Below are positions 12,501-20,440 of a stretch of DNA of 64,000 nt, piece after piece; positions within the stretch are counted from its first letter, which is position 1; each line of letters begins with the position of its first letter. Made by a program: the position numbers and the translations under genes. The DNA lies in contig WBMZ01003070.1 in the NCBI GenBank assembly GCA_013400975.1, positions 62,001-126,000 of the forward strand, in the 5' to 3' direction. The notes beneath the pieces were generated by a model. It was not told the DNA's origin, did no database searches, and saw only the letters and a program-made list of their open reading frames with translations. Origin of the DNA: Atrichornis clamosus. Taxonomy: Eukaryota > Chordata > Aves > Passeriformes > Menuridae.

Positions 12501-15500
12501 GTTGTGCTGGGGGCCAGGAGTGGAATGTTGTGCCGGGGGACAGGAGCTGCACCCACTCCTGAGCCAGTGGCAGCTCCTCTGGCTGCCTGGGGAGCACAGT
12601 TGGTGCCAGGGCTGTCAAGGGCTGCAAATTTCATCCCAAGAAGGGTGCCCAGGGTAGTGGTGGAGTCACCATCCCTGGAAGTGTTCAAAAAACATATGGA
12701 TATGGCACTTGGGGACATGGGTTAGTGGTGAACATGGACTCAGTTATCTCAGAGGGCTTTTCCAACCTGGATGAATCCATGATTCCATGATTCTACTCCC
12801 CTCCACACCACTGTGCTCAGCTCCCAGCCCTGATTCCCGCCTGGTTTAGCCCCACGGGCAGGTGCAGGTGTGTGGCAAGCCCAGCCTTTCCCTGTGGAGA
12901 GAAGATCTGATCCAGGCATGGATGAGAAAATCCCATCACACCCACGCATGGCCCAGGCTCGCACGGGCACAGCCTTTTCTTTCTCTTGTGGCAAAGCTGG
13001 GATGGAAAAACGGGGAGGATACTCCCTGGCACCAGGCAAAATATCCTCAGTGCTGAGCACCCCATGGATATGTCCTGCCGGGGAGGGCCTGAGAGCAGGA
13101 TCCCTCTTCTCCAGAGCAATTTAGTGTCTGGTGATCCAAGTGATTTCTTCAGCCATGGAGCTTGTGCAAGGCTTTGCAGGTTGCTCAATGCTCTGGCACA
13201 GGCCCAGGCTCCAGAGCACGGCTCGAGGGAGAAGGAATGAGAATGTTCTTCGAAAGAGCTGCACTCTGGGGCTCCAGGCAGGGGCTGGAGCAGGGCAAGG
13301 AGATCAGTGAGGGAAGAGGGAAAGGGGGGGAAATAAATCCTGGGTACTGCATGGGCTGACAGCTGCAGACAGGGCAGGATTTGTGCTGGAAAGGGGCTGT
13401 GGAGCCCAGCCAAGCCCGAAGCTGCTGGCTGGGAAGATGCTGATTTGGTGGAAAGGCACATGGAGAAGGCGACTTCCCCCTGAAGGCTGGGGAGAGGGGC
13501 CAGGACTGTGCCATGAGCTGCACAGTCCTGTTAACCCTTCAGTGCTCACCGTGTCTGGCTGCTGCAGGGGCATGGATGGGATTGGGAGACTCCTGTCGTG
13601 TGCAAAGGCAGCTGAGTAGCCAGACCACCTGCAAATACCCATTAGATTCTGCACTTTTGGGCCATCCTAGCCAGGAATTGCCCGACTGGCCCTGCTAGAG
13701 AGGCTTTAGAGGAAGGTTTTGTGGGGTTTGTAGCAGAAGTCGTGCCCTCACCCCTCCTCCCTTTCCTGGCAGCTGCTCACGGAAGAGCTGTTGGATCCTG
13801 AGATGGGACATGTCCCCGCCCATCCCCTGCCAGGAGCTTGGGAGCGCTGGAGAAGAGAGGCATTTGGGTTAAAAATCCAGTGCCCAAATAAACAAGCCCA
13901 CAGTGCACATCGCTGATCCCTGCGTCCTCAGCGCTGCCCAGCCAGGATGTCCCAGCGGGATGGGGTGGGGTTTGACCCTTGCACACGGACGTGGTGCAGA
14001 TGCTGCAAGCTCTGGATCATTAATTGCTCCCAAATCACCTTCTCAGGGGGTCAGGGTGGGACGGGGGGAGCGCTGCCCCTCCTAAGCCGGGGTTCCGTGC
14101 CTGTTCCTCGGCAGCTCATCGAGCTCACCCGGCCCGTGGATGCCCACCTGGAGCACGTGGAGTTCCAGGCTCTGCTCCAGCGGCTCAGCCCCGCCCTCAT
14201 CCTGCAAATCTTTGCCTCCGCCGTGCTGGAGCGACGGCTCATCTTCCTGGCCGAGGAGCTGAGGTGAGTCATGTTCTCTTTATTACGAAAAACCATGAAA
14301 ATCCCCTCGAAGGAGCACCGGGCACAGCTGAGTTCGGGGTGGGATGTTCCCTCCTCCCTCCCGCGGTGCCACCGCCGGCTCCCTGTCCCGCAGCGTCCTG
14401 TCCCAGTGCATCCACGCCGTGGCTGCTCTCCTGTACCCCTTCACCTGGGCTCACACCTACATCCCCGTGGTCCCCGAGTGCCTGCTGGACACCGTGTGCT
14501 GCCCCACGCCCTTCATGGTCGGCATCCAGATGCGGCACCTGGAGCGGGTCCTGGAGCAGCCGATGGAGGAGGTACTGAATCCAGGGGGGAGGGCAGCTGG
14601 ATGGGGCCATTGGGCAGTCTGTATCCCTGGGTTTGGGCTGGCCCTGGGCCTAGGGGCTCTGGTGCCCTTTTCCCATCCAGGGAGGCTGGAAATTAGGGTG
14701 TCCTCCATGTCCCCTCCTGGGGTGACACCTCCACATCCCCCTGGGTGCTGCCGATCACCCCAGGACCCGCAGCTGTGCTCCTGCAGCCACAGGAGCTGCT
14801 CTTGGGATCATCCCAGCCTTGAAGCAGAGAAAAGCTGTGTGGGGACAAGCCACCAAACCTGCAGCAAACACTGTCCCAGGGGGAATACCCTGATCCCCCT
14901 GCCCAGATCCCTCCAGCAGAGAGGGACTTATCCGCCTCCTGCCACCCTCGCAGGCTGGGGACACACCAGTCCCCTCCCAAAATGGAGGGGAGGAAGCCCA
15001 GATGCCTTGGCAGGGCTAAACCTGGTCACTCCCTGCTCTCTTTCAGGCTCTGATGGTTGATCTCTGCAAAGGGAAGCTCATCCAGGCGGTAGGTCCCCTC
15101 TGTGTGGGTATGGGGCTGGGGTAGCCTGGATAACCCCAGAAGGGCCTTTCTCCTTTTGGTGTCGACTGCCTGGCAGCTTCCACATTTTTAAATGGCTTCC
15201 CACAGCCAGGGGGGAGGGTTAGATGGGATATTGGGAAGAAATTCTCCCGTGAGAGTGGTGAGGCCCTGGCACAGGGTGCCCAGAGAAGCTGTGGCTGCCC
15301 CTGGATCCCTGGAAGTGTACAAGGCCAGGTTGGACGGGGCTTGGAGCAACCTGGGATAGGGGAAGCTGTCCCTGCCCATGGCAGGGGTGGAACTGGATGA
15401 CCTTTAAGGTCTCTTCCATCCCCAGCTGTGCCATGATTCCATGGTTCTATGATTTTGGGGGCAGAGCCATCGCAGGGCCACCCACCCAGGGGGAATGTCC

Positions 15501-17798
15501 CCTGAGGGATGTGTCCAGCCACTGCACCTGGCTTTTGAGCCAGAACAGCAGGGTTCATGCACTGGATATCCCACTCCTGCTTCTCTGCAGGACCCTGCAA
15601 TGATAATTAATTAATGAGCTTTGAAAGCCTCACTGATGGGCTGCACCAACCCACAGCCCCCTGAGCTGGGTTCCTTGCAGTGCTTCACAGCCTCGTTGCC
15701 TTCCAGGTGGGTGATGAGGAGGAGATCCTGCCCGGGAAGCTGCAGAACGAGATGCTGATGTCTCTGAACAGGCACAACAACAACAACAACGTGCACAGTA
15801 AGGATGTCTCTCATAGTGAAACAGCCCCGAGCTGCCCTTGCCATGGCCAGAGGCCTCAGCCAAGGAATTTTCCTAAAGGCACCTGGCCCTGGCATGTTTC
15901 TGCCCCTATTTGCAAGGGAAATCCCTTGGCTTTTCCTCTGTCCTGTGAAACATGAGAGCAGAAACAGCTAATTCTGCTGGAAAAATGCATTTTTGCCAAT
16001 ATTTGGAACATTAAGATATTGCCACCCTGGAAAGCAGCACAGCCAGGGCTCCCTCAGCAAATTCAGTCTGATCTTTGATTCCTGGCAGAGGGAGGCTCAG
16101 AGCAAGTAATTCCTTGGGATGCAAACACAGACCAGGTTAAAATAAGCCCGTCTATCTGTGTTCAGAGGCCCCATCCCCACCTCTCCGTGTCCTTTCCCAG
16201 CCTCTGAGCAGGTGAACGCACTCGTGTCCGAGGCCTTCGTGCACTTCTTTGTCCAGGCCGTTGGTCACTACGCCTCCCACATCAAGTGGGGCCGGAGCGG
16301 CACTGGCAGCTTCCAGGAACGAGCCTTCTGCAAGGCCATCGCCTCCAGGAGCTGCCGCAGATTTGTGAAAAAGTTTGTGAAGACAAACATGTTTTCCCTA
16401 TTTATTGAGGAAGCAGAGAAGAGCAGGATCCCACAGGAAGGTAACGGTCCCATTTCTCCTCCCCTCCCCAGTCAGATGAGCTCTGTGGGGCCCTGGCCTG
16501 GTTGGTTTAGGGGCAGAGATGCCCCATGCCCAGTGAGGGGTGGGATGAGCCCGAGCTGGGGGTTCTCAGGGCAGTGAGCAGCTTCTGTTTGCTCTCAATG
16601 GCCTCATTTCTCTGTCCCTGTCAAGCAAAAAAAAAATCCTCATTTGTAACTCCCCATCCCTGGAAGTGTCCAAGGCCAGGTTGGATGGGGCTTGGAGCAA
16701 CCTGGAATAGTGGGAGGTGTCCCTGCCCATGGCAGGGGTTGGCTCTGGATGGGCTTTAAGGTCCCTCTAACTCAAACCAGTCTGGGATTCTGGGACTGAT
16801 TTTGGATCCTGTCACTCGCCTGGTGCCGGGGCTCGCCGGGAGCTCCTCGTTGAGGCAAAGAAGCAGCAGCAGCACAAACGTTTGGCTTGGGCACAGCAGC
16901 AGCTCCAGGAGCCTGACTCAGTTCAGCCCCTGGCTGCATGGCAGTTGGGCTGGTCCTTCCCCCTTCCCAGGATTTACAGGGCACAGGGCAGAGCTGAGCC
17001 TCTCCCGTCCTGGGACAAGGACAAACAGGCAGTAGAGGTGAAGGAAACCACTCAAAAATTGTACCAGCAGCTGGAGCCATCCTGGCCTGGGCTTTGCTGC
17101 CCCTCCCAGGGGACTCCCGGCCAGCACCTCCTCAGGTGCTGCTTCCCTGCCCTCTTAAGTGAGACTTTATAGGGCAAACCTGGGCCTGGGTCTGCCTGGG
17201 AGGGAGGGAGGGGTGGCACAATCCCTGTTTTCTCATCATATTCCCAGTCTACATCACTGTTCCGGCTCTTTGTTGGGTCTCCCACTTTCGCCCTTCCTTG
17301 CTGGTGGGAGTGGAAACACAAAACTGAGCAGGAGTGAACATGTGGGTTAAAAACTTTGGCTAACCCAGCATAATAAAGCCTGTTTAGGGTGAGAGGGGAG
17401 AGGGAGAGGTGGCATTACAACCACCCACATTTGCATTTCATAGGATTGTAGAATCCCAGAATTCCAACCAATTGGGTTGGAGGGACCTTTAAAAGGCATC
17501 TGTTCCACCCCCTGCCGTGGGCAGGGACACCTTCCCTAGAGCAGGTTGCTCCAAGCCCTGTCCCACCTGGTCCTGGACACGCCACTTCCGTATTTCCCCC
17601 AGGGCCTCTCTGAGTGCAGTTGTCCATAACCCAGCATGGTTTGGGGCACAAACACTTCCCAGGATTGGGGCTGTGCAGCCCTGTATCCCACTTTCCAAAC
17701 AGCAGCACCTCACCAAGGATCTTTTCTCCCCCACAGCATATTTCCAGCAGAAAATAACAGAGTACCACGAACAGAAGAAGCACCGGAGGGACTCCTGA
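6505..17798 (+). CDS. DENND2D: DENND2D, DENN domain-containing protein 2D (12 coding exons, complete)
   Basis: Joined exons: 6505-6559, 9821-10005, 10483-10595, 10728-10797, 11886-11963, 12074-12214, 14115-14263, 14394-14571, 15047-15088, 15707-15797, 16201-16440, 17737-17798. This gives 467 codons plus TGA; human DENND2D, from memory, is about 471. All introns are GT-AG and all phases close. Recognisable family segments are FFEYLVVVSLKK (near residue 55), LLKAIPLFCFPDG, ETFSFVLTNVDGSRKIGYCR, ISMAVIYPFMQGLRE, SHxxxHTYIPVVPE-type cDENN text, CCPTPFMVG, RRFVKKFVKT and YFQQKI near the C-terminus. Rough layout: uDENN 50-165, cDENN 190-325, dDENN 370-450. The DENND2 family is known for guanine-nucleotide exchange on Rab GTPases, reported for Rab9. 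DENND2D is the short member that lacks the long N-terminal extension of DENND2A-C. The start was chosen for its GCCACCATGG context. The first 45 or so residues differ from the human protein as I recall it. CEPT1 lies downstream, converging. Confidence 0.96.
6560..9820 (+). other. DENND2D intron 1
   Basis: 3.26 kb, GT-AG. The first 300 bp stay CpG-rich, continuing the promoter island. The rest is unique sequence with no further exon recognised. Confidence 0.7.
6586..6628. repeat. GGTGCC-type hexamer repeat after DENND2D exon 1
   Basis: Several copies of ggtgcc followed by degenerate variants (ggtgtc, gatgtc, ggtgcc, tgtacc), starting about 26 bp after the exon 1 donor, inside the CpG island. 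Confidence 0.65.
9821..10005 (+). CDS. DENND2D: DENND2D exon 2 (residues 19-80)
   Basis: Acceptor GGCTACAG, donor CAAAG|GTATTT. The first part is a low-complexity linker (EGKDEASAAENN...). The second part, FFFEYLVVVSLKKMPDGQYE, is the start of the uDENN module and aligns with human DENND2D. The exon ends on a codon boundary at QFPK. Confidence 0.95.
10483..10595 (+). CDS. DENND2D: DENND2D exon 3 (residues 81-117 plus split codon)
   Basis: Acceptor CTCCCAG, donor ACCAG|GTACCT, exit phase 2. It encodes RENLLKGQKEEEERLLKAIP followed by LFCFPDG, a hallmark of the DENND2 uDENN region. Confidence 0.96.
10728..10797 (+). CDS. DENND2D: DENND2D exon 4 (residues 118-141)
   Basis: Acceptor CTTGCAG, donor CTGCTG|GTGAGC. 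It encodes ETFSFVLTNVDGSRKIGYCR and RLL, nearly identical to the human protein. The split Ser codon is restored by the preceding AG. Confidence 0.97.
10798..11885 (+). other. DENND2D intron 4
   Basis: 1.09 kb, GT-AG. It contains a CR1 fragment near 11008-11116; otherwise unique, with no extra exon recognised. Confidence 0.7.
11008..11116 (+). mobile_element. CR1-like 3' end fragment
   Basis: Contains 'ggatatggcacttgggga', then 'gtggtggtgctgggctgat' and ends '...ttccaacc...agttctgtgattcc', the usual CR1 terminal signature, in diverged form. Confidence 0.6.
11886..11963 (+). CDS. DENND2D: DENND2D exon 5 (residues 142-167)
   Basis: Acceptor CTTTCAG, donor TCCAAG|GTAGGG, 26 whole codons. It encodes PSGRGVQLPEVFCIISCLGC and FGLFSK, the end of the uDENN module. 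Confidence 0.96.
12074..12214 (+). CDS. DENND2D: DENND2D exon 6 (residues 168-214)
   Basis: Acceptor CCCCCAG, donor ACAGAG|GTTGGT. The donor has T at +3 instead of A/G, so it is weaker than its neighbours. The exon encodes ILDEVEKRRQISMAVIYPFM, then a stretch ending SFIPESGTE. A 26-bp minisatellite begins about 110 bp into the following intron. Confidence 0.96.
12328..12546. repeat. 26-bp minisatellite, about eight units
   Basis: The phase marker 'ggatgttgtg' recurs at 12341, 12367, 12393, 12419, 12445, 12471, 12497 and (as gaatgttgtg) 12523: exact 26-bp spacing. Units differ mainly at one site (gagcg / gagca / gagtg). Because 26 is not a multiple of 3 and the unit lacks stops, open frames run through on both strands. 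Confidence 0.95.
12625..12796 (+). mobile_element. CR1-like 3' end fragment
   Basis: Reads 'gtagtggtggagtcaccatc', then 'ctggaagtgttcaaaaa', 'atggcacttggggacatgg' and ends 'ccatgattccatgattct', the CR1 terminal repeat. Confidence 0.75.
14115..14263 (+). CDS. DENND2D: DENND2D exon 7 (residues 215-263 plus split codon)
   Basis: Acceptor CGGCAG, donor CTGAG|GTGAGT, exit phase 2. It encodes the cDENN entry: LTRPVDAHLEHVEFQ, then ILQIFASAVLERRLIFLAEE. Confidence 0.96.
14394..14571 (+). CDS. DENND2D: DENND2D exon 8 (residues 264-323)
   Basis: Acceptor CCCGCAG, donor GAGGAG|GTACTG. This is the core of cDENN: LSQCIHAVAALLYPF, WAHTYIPVVPE, CCPTPFMVG. It is one of the most conserved blocks in the gene. 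Confidence 0.97.
14572..15046 (+). other. DENND2D intron 8
   Basis: 475 bp, GT-AG, GC-rich unique sequence. Nothing further seen in it. Confidence 0.7.
15047..15088 (+). CDS. DENND2D: DENND2D exon 9 (residues 324-337, 42 bp micro-exon)
   Basis: Acceptor CTTTCAG, donor CAGGCG|GTAGGT. Only 14 codons, ALMVDLCKGKLIQA, matching the short human segment with VNLCEG. It is too short to appear in simple ORF scans. Confidence 0.92.
15089..15706 (+). other. DENND2D intron 9
   Basis: 618 bp, GT-AG. Nearly half is a sense-oriented CR1 copy (15190-15455). Confidence 0.75.
15190..15455 (+). mobile_element. CR1 LINE 3' fragment
   Basis: Runs from 'atggcttcccacagccag' through 'aggccctggcacagggtgcc' and 'agaagctgtggctgcccc' to 'ccatgattccatggttct'. 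Same subfamily as 1-422, 39020, 44430 and 61545. Confidence 0.85.
15707..15797 (+). CDS. DENND2D: DENND2D exon 10 (residues 338-367 plus split codon), with Asn run
   Basis: Acceptor CTTCCAG, donor CACA|GTAAGG, exit phase 1. It encodes VGDEEEILPGKLQNEMLMSL, then NRH and five consecutive AAC codons (15776-15790) giving NNNNN. The human protein has no Asn run here. Confidence 0.94.
15798..16200 (+). other. DENND2D intron 10
   Basis: 403 bp, GT-AG, unique sequence. Nothing further seen. Confidence 0.7.
16201..16440 (+). CDS. DENND2D: DENND2D exon 11 (residues 368-447 plus split codon)
   Basis: Acceptor TTCCCAG, donor GGAAG|GTAACG. It encodes most of dDENN: SEQVNALVSEAFVHFFVQAV, GHYASHIK, FQERAFCKAI, RRFVKKFVKT and FSLFIEEAEKS. 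It aligns throughout with human DENND2D. Confidence 0.97.
16650..16796 (+). mobile_element. CR1 LINE 3' end fragment
   Basis: Starts 'ccccatccctggaagtgtcc', continues 'ggttggatggggcttggag' and ends 'accagtctgggattctggg'. Confidence 0.85.
17438..17590 (-). mobile_element. CR1 LINE 3' end fragment, inverted
   Basis: On the + strand it reads 'tcataggattgtagaatccc', then 'ggttggagggacctttaaa', 'gggcagggacacctt' and 'ggttgctccaagccctgtcc', the reverse complement of the copy at 16650. Confidence 0.85.
17737..17798 (+). CDS. DENND2D: DENND2D exon 12, terminal coding exon (residues 448-467, stop TGA)
   Basis: Acceptor CCCACAG. It encodes YFQQKITEYHEQKKHRRDS followed by TGA at 17796-17798. The basic, Gln/Lys-rich tail matches the human C-terminus, which runs slightly longer. 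Confidence 0.95.
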
Positions 17799-18153
17799 AT
17801 CCAGCCTGGGAGCAGAGGAGCAGGACTGGGATCGGACACATCCCTGCCAGCAGCACCACACTGGACTCTGCTCCTGCCCACCTGGGACTCCTGAGCTGCC
17901 TGGGCAGCACCGAGCACCAGTTCTGCCCTTTTTTCCTCAGGGCATCATTGCACTGGAAAACTCTTTGCGTGGAACTTGCGCCAGGCTGGGATTTCCTTCA
18001 GGGACAGACTGTGACTCCCAGTGCTCAGCCCTTGTCCGCCCAGCACCTCACACAGGGGCAGGGCAGCCAGGACTGGCTGCAGGACAACAGGGGTTCAGAG
18101 TAATTATTAGAAGGGGAAAAAAAAGGGATGAGTAGGAAATAGTGGTTTTTCTC

Positions 18154-18159
18154 ATTAAA
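18154..18159 (+). promoter_or_regulatory. Candidate DENND2D polyadenylation signal (ATTAAA)
   Basis: This is the first good poly(A) hexamer after the stop, about 356 nt downstream, and is followed by T/GT-rich sequence. AATAAA hexamers also occur at 18616-18621 and 19525-19530, so the true 3' end is uncertain. Confidence 0.3.
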
Positions 18160-18805
18160 ACAAACCAGGGGTTTGCAAATAAGGAACATCCCACTGAACA
18201 ATTCCCGAGGTTTCTGTTATTGACAACTGTTCCATGTTGTTTTATGGAGCCATTGTTGAACCCAGCAGGAGCAGGGATTCCTGGTTTCCTCTCACAGCTA
18301 CTGTGTCACTGGTATCACGGAGAGCCAAGTTTGGCTTTCTGAAGAAACAAAACCACTCGTTTCCAACAGGTTATTTATTTGTGCTGGAGCAAACTGTGAA
18401 GGCCACGGGGCTGTGGGGTGTGAGGGGGGAAACAGCTGATGAACAGCTTCGGGGAGGGAGGAAGGATTTGTTCCACCTCAGAGTAAAACATGTCAAATTC
18501 TTCCTTGGTGCCAACTTCTTTTAAAACCTCACAGGTCCTCTCGGAAATGTGGTGCCTGCAGCAGAGTTAAAGCTAAATGGAGACTCCCCTCCTTTCCTGA
18601 TGTACTCACCCAGGGAATAAATCTCACACAGGGAAGCTGCGCTGGCTGCAGACCTAACTGGTCCCTTCCCAGAGAAGCCAGTGCCAGGTACTTCTCCCAG
18701 TAAAGGCTGGGGATGAAGGCAGAGCTTCATCCTCCTCTCTGGGATGTTACAACCAGGCTGTCAAATCACTCGATACCCACCAAGCATCAAAATATCAATA
18801 TAATG

Positions 18806-19195
18806 GAGTAATGGAATCCCAGACTGATTTGGCTTGGAAGGGGCGTTAATGATCACCCAGCTCCATCCCAGATTGCTCCAAGCACCATCCAGCCTGGCCT
18901 TAGACACTTCCAGGGATGGGGCAGCCACAGTTGCTCTGGACAACCTGTGCCAGGGCCTCCCCACCCTCACAGGGAACAATTCCTTCCCGATATCCCATCT
19001 AACCCTGCCCTCTGGCAGTGGGAAGCCATTCCCCTTGTCATGGCACTCTATCCCTTGTAAACAGTCTCTCTCCATTTTTCTTGTGGCTCCTTTCAGCTCC
19101 TGGAAGGTCACAATTAGCTCACCCCAAAACTTCTGTGCTCCAGGCTGGACAATCCCAGTTCTGACAGCAGAGCTGCTCCATCCCTCTGATCACCT
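18806..19195 (-). mobile_element. CR1 LINE 3' fragment
   Basis: On the + strand it begins 'aatggaatcccagactgat' and passes 'gggatggggcagccacag', 'ccagggcctccccaccct' and 'gatatcccatctaaccctg' into the region upstream of the CR1 tail. Confidence 0.85.
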
Positions 19196-20082
19196 GGTGC
19201 CTCCTGCCTGGTTTAAATCTGGTTTAATACAACTTTTGCAGCGGTACTGGAGCCCCAGGGAGGGATTTTAAACAGGCACTGAAATCCAGGAGGCTGCCAG
19301 TGGCCTCTTCTCTCAGACCTGGGTGATGCCCACCCAAACAAGAGAGATAAAGGACACTTCTTCTAGAACCCTTCGAGCAGTCAGGCACAAATGGGACAGA
19401 AACAGGGCTGGACAGAGAGCACAAACAGCAGTGAAAGTCTCCAGCCCTGCTGAAAGAAAATTGTTGATTTTTGGTTCAGCCCCCCTCTCTGTTTGGAGGG
19501 GGAACAGGAATTATTTGTGAGGAAAATAAAGGGGTTTTGGCACTGTGGACGTCTTCTCTGGCACCACAAGTTTCCCCTCATGGGTAGAGAGAGTGGTACA
19601 GGGTTAATTACAGGAAATTAAAGGTTAGTGGGATTTTCTTCTGTTTTTAAAAAATTATATTTACTTTTCAAAGTTCAACTGACAGCAGAAAACAGTGTGG
19701 AAAATCAAGGACACCCATCAAGAATAATCCCTTTGGTAAAGGCCACTTCCCTCTCCCTACTCCTGCTTTTTCATTAGGTCATGAGGAGATGCCAAACTTT
19801 TTGGTTGTGAAGCCCAACACCATCTCATTGAGAAATAGGGAAGTGGTCCTTGTTTTGGGAGTAATTCTTTAGAAAACAATTACAAATCACCCAAGGGACT
19901 GGGTCATGTAGTTGCTTAATTCCTGCTGGAGAAAAAACTGAGAAAGTTATTTCTCAGCAGCTAAAAACAGATACACAAAAACAGATCCTTAAATTAAACA
20001 ATAAATACATTTTCAAGTGCAGCCATGCTCCAGCTGCCAGCAAGGGTGAAATCCAGCAGCAGGGCTTGGGCTGCCTTAGAAA

Positions 20083-20440
20083 CATCAAATCCCAGAATGG
20101 TTTGGGTTGGAAGGGACCTTAAAGCCCATCTCATCCCACCCCTGCCATGGGCACCTTCCACTATGCCAGGTTGCTCCAAGCACTGTCCATCCTGGCTTTG
20201 GACACTTCCAGGGATCCAGGGGCAGCCACAGCTTCTCTGGGCAACCTGTGCCAGGGCCTCCCCACCCTCACAGGGGAGAATTCCTTCCCAATATCCCATC
20301 TAAACCTCTCCTATTTTAGTTTAAATCCATTTCCCCCTTGTCCTATCACTGCTTGTGTAAAAAATCACTCTCCTCTTTTTAATGAGCATTTATTAAGTTC
20401 TGGCTTTAACACCCTCCCTTTAATGCCCCCAAGGGGTGGA
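20083..20440 (-). mobile_element. CR1 LINE 3' fragment
   Basis: Begins 'catcaaatcccagaatggt', then 'gggttggaagggacctta', 'ccaggttgctccaagcact' and 'ccccttgtcctatcactg'. Same orientation and subfamily as 18806-19195. Confidence 0.85.

Larger units (their letters stand above)
12215..14114 (+). other. DENND2D intron 6
   Basis: 1.9 kb, GT-AG with a non-standard +3 T donor. It holds a 26-bp minisatellite, a CR1 3' end and otherwise unique sequence. No alternative exon is recognised. Confidence 0.7.
16441..17736 (+). other. DENND2D intron 11
   Basis: 1.3 kb, GT-AG. It contains two CR1 fragments in opposite orientation (16650-16796 plus, 17438-17590 minus) about 640 bp apart. Confidence 0.75.

Noticed and set aside
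12328..12546. CRISPR-like regularity
   Set aside because: The repeat is head-to-tail with no unique spacers; this is vertebrate DNA and a minisatellite.
12086..12725. Long open frames on both strands across the minisatellite (up to 169 codons)
   Set aside because: The 26-bp unit has no stop in any frame and cycles through frames, so long ORFs are automatic. Only the start of one contains real coding sequence (DENND2D exon 6).
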